Of a stretch of 64,000 nucleotides of DNA, positions 40,501 through 52,500 are shown one piece after another. The stretch is from Achatina immaculata (Eukaryota; Mollusca; Gastropoda; Stylommatophora; Achatinidae). The notes under the pieces are model-generated. The model was not told where the DNA came from, searched no databases, and was given only the letters and a program-made list of their open reading frames with translations. Each line of letters opens with the position of its first letter. Within the stretch, counting starts at the first letter, position 1. Both the position numbers and the translations under genes were made by a program. The stretch is taken from NCBI GenBank assembly GCA_009760885.1, contig CM019717.1, positions 49,809,366 to 49,873,365 of the forward strand, written 5' to 3'.

Positions 40501-43500
40501 TGGTATCGCCAGAACCAACTGCAGTGGGCAAACCAGCATCATCAATGTACCTTTGTGAATGATCGGAGAAGGGTTTGGTTTAGTGTTGAATCATTCTTTC
40601 TGTTCCAGTGACACAACAGACAGAGAAGAGTTTACTGCAGAGTTCATGAGCGCTACATCTAGAACTGCGTGGATGAGGCTCCTCCACATAATGGTAGAGG
40701 TGTACTGGTGTGGGAACGATCAACTTCATGGGAAGAAGTGACCTGGTGCAAGACAAGTCTGCCAGAAAGACGAGGTGCCAACCAATCTCCGACAGTTGTC
40801 TCTTGAACTGCAGGAAGTTGGGCAGCCATCCCACAACAACAGATCCAACAGCTAATCAGATCTATGTCAAGGAGATGTCATTCTCTGATACAGGACAGAG
40901 GAGGCCATACACCTTACTGAAACGAAAGCCTCAGTTGCAAAGAATAAAAGTCCAAACCAAATTTAGTGAACATCATTTCATTGTTAAAGTTTTAAAATTT
41001 CTCCATGCCAAGATTGAAACATTAATTCTGTAAAATAAAATTCTGATACAAATTTGAAATCTGGTGTCCATTATGACTACAGTAGTGTTGTGTTTCATTT
41101 TTTGAACACTATATTTGCAAATGTCACCTAACACAGACTATGACAGCTTGATTTCTACAGACACAATTTCTGTGTTTGTGTCCACACATAATGGAGTCAA
41201 ATACATACTAAAGTATTGGCAATAAGAGCATTTTCTCTTTTAGGGATGCATCATGACTGACTGGTTTGTCCACTGTCCTCTAGAGGATTGGAGGTTGCTC
41301 ATCCCACAAAAAGTCAGGGGCTCTATTCTCAGTTCTTTCTTTACTAACTTCCTTTCTCTCATATCTATGTAAGGAGGCTCTATTCTCACTTCTTTCTTTA
41401 CTAACTTCCTTTCTCTCATATCTACGTAAGGAGGCTCTATTCTCAGTTCTTTCTTTACTAACTTCCTTTCTCTCATATCTATGTAAGGAGGGTCTATTCT
41501 CAGTTATTTCTTTACTAACTTCCTTTCTCTCTAGATATAAGAGCAGCCCTATAACGTCTTACAGGCACCAAGACGACATAGCGTTAATGCCCCATTTTCC
41601 TTGAACTGATGGCAAACTAGAAAGTGACCTGGTTGGTATCATGCCTGGTTGGTATCATGCCTGGTTGACTTCCTTCCCCAGTTTCAGGAGGAGCCAGGCA
41701 CCCACTTCTACAACCTGGTGAGACTACCTCCGACCAAATTCAAACCACTGACCTTCACCTATGAGAAATGAGTACACTAGCCACTTTATTACTCACATGC
41801 CCTCTAACCACTTTGTTACTCACATACCCTCTAACCATTTTGTTACTCACGTGCCTTCATGCCTATCTTATACATAAATTTTCAAGGATAATCCTACTTA
41901 CTTTATCCTCCCACTTCGCTCACTTCATGTTACAATAAGACATGAAATGGATTTTACTACTTTACAAAAATGAATTCCCCCCCCCCCAAAAAAAAAAAAA
42001 GGAAGGGGGAAAAGCATGCATGGCCGTAGGATTATTACTGCATATTCATCCAAAGGGGGAAAAAAAAAAAAGCAGCAACAAAGGCTTTTGTTCTTGTGCT
42101 GAAATGTACACTGGCCCAGTTCCTGAAAGCAGAACTTCAGAGAATTCTAAAAATCTTAATCCAAGTGAACAGAAAACTACACTGCAATAAAAACCATCAA
42201 TTCTTCATTATAAAAAATGGCAGCGTTAAATACTGTTCCTAAATGAAACTTACCAAATAAATTTGCAACTGCTTTCAATATAAATGCAAATGTTAAATTA
42301 TAATTCACTGACTTACACAAGTACTCTGTACCTACCTGTACAAAACTATTAGTTATAATCTGTTGATATTTCAATTTCACCTTCTGGTCTTTTATCAACT
42401 CCCTGGTGCAGGAAAAAAAAAAAAAAGCACTGAAATTTAATTCTGCTTATTCTTTATTTAATAACTTATACGCAACAGAAAAATTAGTCCAATCCAATTT
42501 TGTTTCATGTGTGATGGTTTGTTGATTTCACATTGTTACTGCACAAACACAGGAGTTTCCAAGCTGCAGATTAATGGACCCTTTATAGGTCTCACATTGC
42601 TGTTTGGGGAACTACACAACCAAATCACAAGTGCAATTTACTAAAAAAAAATAATGTACAGAAATGCTTCTGAAAAAAAGAAAAAAGAAACCCTAAAAAT
42701 CCAGTATTAATAAATGGAGCCCATTAGTCTCTCACAAAAACAGTTTTAGGGTATAAAGAAAATTAATACATAAATAGATCACAGCCACTGCAGTAAAGAT
42801 GCAGTAACAAAATGTAACTATTTAAAGCAAAAGTAGGAATAGTTTTATTAATTAACGAGCGCACGGTTGCAATGTTTCAGTTTACACCTTATTCATACGA
42901 AAAGATAATGGGAAAATTATAGGAAAAGATGAGAAAATATAAATTCACATCAATGATATACAACAAATAAGAATGGAAAAAATAATAGAGAAAAAAATAA
43001 AGGGAACATTTAGCTGAGGTTTGTACAAAGCTGTGCCTGACATAGTGCATGCTGAAGTGCTGTGAATGTTTAAATGAAGACTTGTGAGGTGTGATGTCAA
43101 TTTGATTGGTTGGTAGTAAAAAGAGAGAGAGTGAGAGTGAGAGAGAGACAAAGGGGAAGGAAGAGAGATAAAACAATGGTTGTCATGCTGAGAAAATGGT
43201 GTGTGGAACAGATGAAAGTGGTTGTTAGAGGGTTTGCAATACAGTGAGTGAAGGTCCTGGATTATCAGCTGCAGGTGAGAAAAGAGTTGATCAGAACTTA
43301 GTAAAGAGGGAATATGATTGTGGAGAAAAGAAAGGTTAAGTGTAGCTAATTTCATTTTCAATCCATGTGGTTTCGGTATCTCATATTACTGTATGCAGTG
43401 GTTTTCAAATGACAGGTGGTGTCTGTCATCAGAATGACATTGTTTAATATCTTACTAGGAAATGTGACATGGCTCTGTGATTGGGGCCATTGAAATGTTT

Positions 43501-46500
43501 AAAAAACTGGCTTAGAGGCAGGCTGGGAGATGTCTCATAAAGATGTTTCTACATGCAGTCACATAATCTGAGACCAGTCTCTCCAATGTATGTCATCTTA
43601 CACTATGTGCATATAAATGCATACATAAAATGCTGTAGAACTCTCACTGTGAGTGAATTTATATTTTCTCTTAAATGTCCTTTGTTTTTTTGTATGATAA
43701 AGGTGCAAACTGAGACATTACACCCGTGCACTTGTTAATTAATAAAGCTGTTCCTACTTTTATTTTAGACAGTCTTTAGTTTCTCATGATTTACTTCTTG
43801 TACACAGGAAAAAAAAAACTTGTGGGATACGTTCTGCTTGCCACAGAAAATGAATTACGTTGCTATGCCCAAAATGTTGTCACATCTTAATGTTTTTGGT
43901 AATTGCAATATGCCTGATAATGTCTCATTTATTCACTGTCACAATTTCAGTGATTTTTATATTGGAAAAACTCCCACTATCAAGAGTATTTTTCTTTCTC
44001 AATAAAATATATTTCAAAAGTGCTCATAATCCTTAATTACACTTAACCATTTAAAAAGCACAAACACTGAATTTTGGACACTTGCATCTGATGGTTTTGG
44101 TGATATAAAATTAATATTTTTTTTTAAATTTTAATATTCTAAACACTTTTATTTATCAAAAGTCTCAATAACATTTTTCATGCAGAAAAAAAAAAAAGAT
44201 GTTTTATAAGATTTTGCAATTAAACTATCGTGTGAAAAAATATAAACAGAAGAGATAAACAGAAGTACGTGTGTCTACTCTATATTTCACTAATATGTAA
44301 TCAAATTCCGATTAAGAGCAATAAACTTATCTGAATTAAAGTGATGAATAGGAGTGGAAACATGAGAAGCTATCAGATGACAGCCGCTGTTTTGATGAAG
44401 AAAACAGACCAACAAATACGACATGTACCAAATTAACTTTACTTTCTCAGTCAGTGAGAGGGGATGGAATTGGAACTTTGTTCATAATAACAAACAACCA
44501 TAGGCCATTTTAACAATAAACTAAAATGTTATTTACAATAAATTAAGGTAGAGAATGTATAGTTTAGTAACTGTGAGCAGTCTGCTACTGATAGTGAATG
44601 CAGGATCTTAGTTACAAGGTGAGAAAGTTGAATGAGCTTCTGCATTGTCTTTTAACAGTATCAAGTTGTTGCTAATTTGTACCTACATTTCTGCCAGTGT
44701 TTATGTGCTCTTTGCTCTGAAACAGCTATATGTTACTTATTCTCTTAAGTAATCTCTGCATTCAAATTAGATTTATTATGAATATTTTATCTGATGTCAG
44801 AACTTTCAGTTATGACAAGGACAATGGAATGCCATGGCCCCAAGAAAACTCTGTCACCAGACCAGTAAAAGAAGTAACAGATGCTAGATGTCAAAAATGT
44901 GACATTTACTTATGCTTTTTTGAAAGGAAGAATTCTGCCAGAAGGGACATGAGGTGGGTAAGAAATAATGAAGATCTCATAGTGACTCAGAGGGATAACA
45001 AGACTGTAGCGTTGATGTCAACAATTCACAAAACTGATGGACATAGTTTAGTTAGTAGAAGAACTAGTAGAAGAGGGATATTTGTTAGACAGCCAAAACT
45101 TGTCAGGGATTATGAGAATATGAGTGGGGTAGACAAAAGTGATCACATGATAAACAGGCAAAATGCTCTGAGAAAGACAAATACATGGTGGAAAATTTTT
45201 TTTCATTTTTTTTTTCAGACACTGCAAGGGTAAACATATATTTTATTTCAGGATAAGATGAACAAGAACCCAGACATAACAGAATGCAAAGTTTATTTAA
45301 ACATAGATAATTAGATTTTACTGAAGAACTTGTTGGAGAGTTAGGGGATATAGGGACAATTATATGATAATATGCCTGTCACAACAAAGCCTATGTTTCT
45401 TTCTCACCATGCAAATTGATCCTGTAACATAGTTCATGTCTGTTAGGGTAATAAAAATACTGAAACACCTGTTTTCTAAGGGTTAACTAAGTGTTTGTAA
45501 ATGTAGTGAGCAGACACACATTCCTTTTATTTTTATATCAAATGTGTTCTCAAAACAAATAAAATTTAGAAACCTGTTATATATATTCATATATAAAATT
45601 TTAATTCTTTGTTATGTATTCTCAACTTGTTCTATCCTTAGTTAATCCCAAATACCATATAGTGTTCATACAATATTACAGGCTCCCCTATGCATTGCCC
45701 AATAAGGCAATATCCTTTGTCAGACTGTTGAAATCATTATCATCACTAGTCTTATCTGATGCCAGAAAAGATGTCAAAAGCTTGGTATTACCTTATATAC
45801 TCACGGAAAAAAGTAAGTGTGCAATGCTTTAAAAAGCACAATGAACGTGCTCAGGTGATGACTGAAATAAAGTTTGGCACACATTATGTTTGATTATCCA
45901 ATAACAGATAAAATTATAACTTTCAGGCCAGTCACGTCATAAAAAAGTGAAAAAAACTCACCTAATGTGGCTCACCACCCCAAGAAAACAAAATCAGGGT
46001 TTCAATATCGTGTGTGTCCTCCTCTGGCAGTTATCACTGCTTGACAACGCCTTCTCATCGAGCCAATGGCAAGTTGTATCAATTGTTGAGGCATGTTATT
46101 CCATTCTTCTTGCAACGCTTGGGCTAATTCTTGGCGGCTTCCAGGACGATTGTGTCGTCTTCTCAACCTGCGGTCCAATTCACCCCAAATGTGCTTGATA
46201 GGTGTTAGGTCCGGTGAAACTGCTGGCCATGGCAAGACAGTAATCTGGTGCTGCTGAAAGTGGTCCCTGACCACACGTGCGACATGTGGACGAGCGTGAA
46301 CCTGCTGCAGTATCACGCCTTGTCCATTAGCATCCAGAAAAGGCATTACGTGGCGTGTAATGATTTCGTCCCCATATCGTAAACCTGTAAGGTTGCCATT
46401 GAGGAAGACTAGGTTTGTTTGGCCAGCATAGGAAATTCCTTCCCAAACCATTACACTGCCTCCTCTTCTCCTATCCACCTCTAGCACACAGTTATTCGCA

Positions 46501-49500
46501 AAGCGTTCTCCTCTTCGCCTGTACACTAAAGCACGCCCATCATGGCCTTGCAGTCAGAATCTGGACTCATCAGTGAACAGGATCCGTCTCCACTGATGAT
46601 AAGGCCATGCCACATGGTGCCTGGCCCAGTTCAAGTGGGTTTGTCTGTGGCGAACTGTCAGTAGTGGTCTAACTGCAGGCCTATGAGGTAAGAGATTTAC
46701 CTCTCTGTTCTCACTGTCCTGCTCGACAAACATCTTACACCTGGAATGTTGCAGGCGGTCCATGTTGCCTGGAGAAACCTGTTACGAAGGTGCATGAGGT
46801 GGATGTAGCGGTCTTGTGCAAGGGTGGTAACTCGTGGTCTGCCACTTCCATGGCGGTCAGCAACGGAACCATTTTGGTTAAAACGACTTTGAAGGCGTGA
46901 TATTGTGTTTCTGTGAACATTAAAATATTGAGATACTGCTGCTACTGTTGATCCAGCAATTAACATCCCAACAGCTATTTCTCGCTGATGTTCATTCAAT
47001 CTTGGCATGATGAAAAAAGATGTTTATGTTGGAATTCCACTACTTCTTTCTTCAACGATTACATGAAGAGATCTCTGAGAACAGAATTACACACTTACCC
47101 TCATTTTATCCGTGGTCAGTAACCAGTCATGGATCACGCACGTGATTTCACTGGAGCTGTGGTTATCTCCCCATGAATAGTGCAATCAACTTCGTGCAGC
47201 ATGGGGAAGTAGACAACACTCAGACAAAAGTTTGTGCCAAATTTGATTTCATTTCACTAATAACAGCGTAATTGGTACGCTTTACACCACTGCACACTTA
47301 CTTTTTTCCGTGAGTTTGGATGGTCAGGAATAGAACAGCTGAAAGAAAATGCTAATCTAGCAAAAATATTTCAAGTCCCACACCCCCATCACTTGGTTCC
47401 CATACCCCATGGGATGTGGATACTACCTGATAAGAACCCTTTCCCTAGAGATTTACACTTAACAAACTGCAAATGCACATTAGTAAGAAAACTGTGGTAA
47501 AAACCACATCATAATGGAAAATGAAACATTCTAAATGCATCAAAGTCTCAAAGAAAATGGCTACTCACATTACACTTTTGTCATCAACAAGAATATCACA
47601 GCCAAAGGCAGCACATGAAATGGTTTGTCCCATACCCTCATCCATAATTTTTGATGTTAGATACTCAGCCCAGCACTGGGCGCAAAATCGATGCCCACAT
47701 TCTAAACCTTTCATGTCCTGGGGACAACAAAAATATATTACTCAAGGACCACATATAAAAGACACCTTGTTACAGCATTCACACAAATGTTCTAGTTCAC
47801 TTGTCCCAAATTTGTTTCTGCCAGGTACTGAAACTACTCTGAAGCCATGATCTCCTTGCCTCATGGCATTAAGTATGAAGTCACCCCTAATGAAGTGGCC
47901 AAACTGATTTCACAGCTTCTAAAACTGAAAGAAGCGGGTACCACCTGTCACTGATTCTACTTGGTCATGCTTCTATAAAATACAATGCCACGTGCTGAAA
48001 TCCTACTTCAATGATTCTTGCTGATTTTTTTTTTAACACACTTAACAGAGCTACAGAAATCTGCTATGTTATAACAATGGTTGATTCTGCTTCAGCAATG
48101 AAAAAGTGGTTAATTACAAATGATAAATCGTACAGCAGAAAACAAAAAATACTCATGTCACCAGCCATTACTATTAAACTAAATGCCAACACAAAGACCT
48201 ACTGCATACAAGTTTGTAAACCCTTGTTCATTTATGATATCATGAATTCTTTACAAGCTGTTTCACTTATTCAAGTTAATGCAAGCTTCCTCCAACTTCA
48301 GTCACAATAATTCACACACACATGAACAAATGGTCACACTCCAGGCTCCCCGTGTGATGAATAAAAACATACGATGGGTCTTACATCTAGCAGTTGCATA
48401 AAAGTTAAAATGTATTTCATAATCAATGCAAAAGATAGGGAACTGTGGAGAGAAATGATTGCCTACGTCACGCGGCATTTCTCTTAGATTTGATTAGATT
48501 AGAATTAAAAGCAGTGTTTAACATCACAGTTAAGTGGACTCCTTGTTTTATGATGGAATTTCAAAACATAAACCACCATCGTACTTGAGACAAACGAACT
48601 CATAATTACAATGCTGCTAAACAGTGGACTACACATATAAATATGACAGCTCCAAACCGTTTCAAATTCAGCAAACTGTTCAGATAACAGACACTTACTT
48701 CCAATGGCTTAGAAAAGTAACATATTTCACATAGGAAGCCATCTTCTGGATAACTGTTACGTCCATAACGCTGAAAGACAAATAAAGTCTGATTAAACCT
48801 ATAATAATACTGTGGACATCTGAGTAATGCAATGGTTAATGTGCTTGTCTGCCAGGGTCAGGCTAGTGGCTCTAGTTTGGCTGGAGTTACCTCAGTTACT
48901 TGACTGGAGAAGCAGAGCTAGGGAAGGAAATAAGTGACCAGATGTGAAGCTGATCACATCACCCTGCCTTGTACTGACAGGTCAAAGAAAATGTGGATTC
49001 TAACATATCCCCTAGAATCCCTCCCTGACATAACAGAAATATGCTAAAAATACTCATATTCTGCGCTTGTTTTAAGCTAGAATCAATGGATCATGGTTTT
49101 TATCTTTCAGGCATAAGCACATGCATTTAATGCCTACAGATGATTTTGTACATCATCTCATTGTGCCACTGGATAATGTGAATTAGTGAAAGCATCATCC
49201 TGTGTCTGAAATTCCTATATATTAACATGAAAAAACAAAACAAAACAAAAAACAAACTGTTCATGAGTTGTCAAAAGAACTCTCTGCATATCTGGGTCAT
49301 GCAGTGTCTTGAGGACACCAGTTAATCCTTTGAAAGCAATAGTAACATACATGTAGTTTTCAATGCAGGTGAAAGATCAACCAGGTATACCAATTTCAGT
49401 GGTGGAATTATGTGACAGAGCTGTTGAAAAAAATCAGGCAGATGAGCTGATTATGGTTTGGGATTCTGACTACACAAAAAGTAAAATCAGGAAAGATTTA

Positions 49501-52500
49501 TTTGCATGTAAAAAAAGGTATAATGGCGGCAAACTTGGAAAGATTACTTATTCTGCTTTGCCAATGATGGTTCTTCTGAGATAAAATATGCAGGCATTCT
49601 TACCTCAGCCATAGACAGAAAGGCTGGAAAGGGTAGTAAAGAGACAATAAGCACTAATCTTTGAATCCCTATAGAGATACTTTTCTCATCCATTCATACA
49701 TTCAGCTTTCCGAGCAACTGAGACTAACTCCTGCAGACAAGACTTGTCTCCATTCATACATTCAGCTTTCCGAGCAACTGAGACTAACTCCTGCAGACAA
49801 GACTTGTCTCCATTCATACATTCAGCTTTCCGAGCAAATGAGACTAACTGCTGCAGGCAAGACTTGTCTCCATTTCTTTCTTAGTCTTCTCTTGCCAAAT
49901 GTCCACTCCGAGGATCTGTAGGTCTTCTTCTGGGTTGTCACGCCACCGTTGTCCTGGTCTGCCTCTTGGCCTGTCTCTGTTAATCACGCTTTTTTTGTCT
50001 GTCCTCTCCAAGGATACATTTCTCAGAGAGGAAAAGTTTCTATATTTTTCTACTAAGAGAAACATAATCCAGACAAATGTCTACTTCAAACTATTGGCAC
50101 ATAAGATATTGCTGCTCTACAATGGATACATGGGAAAAAGATTGCATGTGGGAATTCCTAAGTTGTCATTTTGAGAACACAGAATCTAGACAGGAACGGT
50201 ACCTGCCCAAGAAAAACCTCACAGCAGTCTTCTCTGTTCACACAACACTTGACACAAAATGCAAAGACTATATTCCAGCTTTAGCGGATGCTAAGGTTAA
50301 CATGTTGATCTGTGAAATCTCTAGAAATGGTGTGATGTGATTTATGTGGTTTAGTTGTGCAGGACTGCTGTCATCATCCTGTGTCACCTTCCTGAGGAAA
50401 GTTGGCTGCAATGGATCTCCAGAATGCTTTGGTTCTTACCTTAACAACGCACCTAGTGAAACTGACTTTCTACCCATCTCTTGCAGTTGTCCGCCTATCT
50501 ATGTCATTGACATTCTGTCCTATTTTCTTTTCAGCTTTTATCTTAAGTATGGCTTTCGTCACAGTATTGTACCTCTTAATATGGCCACAATGGTTTAGCT
50601 GTCCGGTACTTAGGTCTTTCAACTTACGTCAACTGATGTATCTCATCCTTTTTTGCCTTCTCTTCTCTCTCCAGGATAAGTGTGTCATTCTACAACAGTA
50701 TCAGACCCTCAATTTTCATGTCATTTTCTGGATTACTGTCCATGCTTCTGCACCACAGAGAGCTGTGGAGTACACTGAGCATCTGAACGCTGTTGTTATG
50801 TTACCTTCCTGAAACTGTAATATCTGAGAGCTGTGGAGTACACTGAGCATCTGAACGCTGTTGTTATGTTACCTTCCTGAAACTGTAATATCTGAGAGCT
50901 GTGGAGTACACTGAGCATCTGAACGCTGTTGTTATGTTACCTTCCTGAAACTGCAATATCTGAGAGCTGTTGAGTACACTGAGCATCTGAACGCTGTTGT
51001 TATGTTACCTTCCTGAAACTGCAATATCTGAGAGCTGTGGAGTACACTGAGCATCTGAACGCTGTTGTTATGTTACCTTCCTGAAACTGTAATATCTGAG
51101 AGCTGTGGAGTACACTGAGCATCTGAATGCTGTTGTTATGTTACCTTCCTGAAACTGCAATATCTGAGGCTCCAGACAAGTGTTTAAATGTTTCTGCAAT
51201 GTAGCCTTCATTTCAAACTGGAGCGGACAAAAGTGGCTTCCTTTAACTCCTGTAGTGGACTTCAGAAGCAGACTTCTTAGCAAGCTATGGGAGGTAAAAC
51301 ATGTTAGTCTTTATCCTCGCATCAACCCAATGTACCAAAACAGCCCACTTAGATGGGAAATGGGTCTTGGAGGCACTGTAGTATTCTGATCACAAATGGT
51401 TCACTGGATCTGATGACACTTTAATCTGCCTAACAGTCACCTCCAGTCCAAGAGCTAAAGTGCAAGTGACAACCCAATACAAAGCAACCAACATTCATAA
51501 ACATGGGACCACTTTTTAAAACTAACCCGTGTTATTTTTCCTATATCACGACGGTGTGGGCTCACAACATGTGCTTCTGAGAACAGCTTGTCCTGATCCC
51601 CATCATAATACCTAAACCAGCACATAAACAGAAAAATCAGTCATGGATGATATATAAGAACATAAACAATTAAACAGTTATGGTGTGTGTATACATTAAT
51701 AAGCCTTTATATTAAACATAAAACTTAAGAATACAGAGTCCTAGCAGTGACACTCTACATCTGACAAACTCATGATAAGCATCCTACAGTACATCTTACA
51801 AACTCATGATAAGCATCCTACAGTACATCTTACAAACTCATGATAAACATCCTACAGTACATCTTACAAACTCATGATAAGAATCCTACACTACATCATA
51901 CAAACTCATGATAAGCATCCTACAGTACATCTTACAAACTCATGATAAGCATCCTACAGTACATCTTACAAACTCATGATCAGCATCCTACAGTACATCT
52001 TACAGACTCATGATAAGCATCCTACAGTACATATGACAAACTCATGATAAGCATCCTACAGTACATCTTACAAACTCATGATAAGCATCCTACACTACAT
52101 CTGACAAACTCATGATAAGCATCCCACACTACATCTTACAAACTCATGATAAGCATCCCACACTACATCTTACAAACTCATGATAAGCATCCCACACTAC
52201 ATCTTACAAACTCATGATAAGCATCCTACACTACATCTTACAAACTCATGATAAGAATCCTACACTACATCTTAAAAACTCATGATAAGCATCCTACACT
52301 ACATCTTACAAACTCATGATAAGCATTCCACACTACATCTTATAAATGCATGATCAAGAATAAGAAACACTGAAGATTAAAAAAAAAAAAAAGTATCAAA
52401 TCCGAAAAAAAGATTTATTATGTCAATAATACGTAACCAGGAAACATGTATACTTATGTTCTAACCCAAAGCAGGTCATCAAAAAATGAGAATGGCAATT

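Larger units (their letters stand above)
39539..41109 (+). mobile_element. Tc1-like transposon, degraded, interrupted by a LINE
   Basis: Inverted ends CTGTTCAAAAAAAGAAAC (39539) and complement of GTTTCATTTTTTGAACAC (41109) with TA at both borders. Length is 1571 bp, about 1.27 kb without the LINE and its duplication. The transposase remnant runs from about 40147 to 40915. Confidence 0.88.

Noticed and set aside
42945..43361. 138-codon minus-strand frame
   Set aside because: Ser/His/Leu-rich low-complexity translation, inside the inverted-repeat unit and an ARIH1 intron, without homology I can recognise.
43394..43420. CAGTGGTTTTCAAATG as the end of a third hAT MITE
   Set aside because: No matching inverted end with an 8-bp duplication was found nearby.
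49363..50340. Plus-strand open frames of 73-91 codons, one starting [20 protein letters not shown]
   Set aside because: No recognisable domain. Part overlaps an antisense LINE fragment. No splice context on the plus strand. Left unassigned.
51755..52350. Possible CRISPR array
   Set aside because: Units are contiguous without unique spacers and lie in an intron of an animal gene. These are minisatellites.
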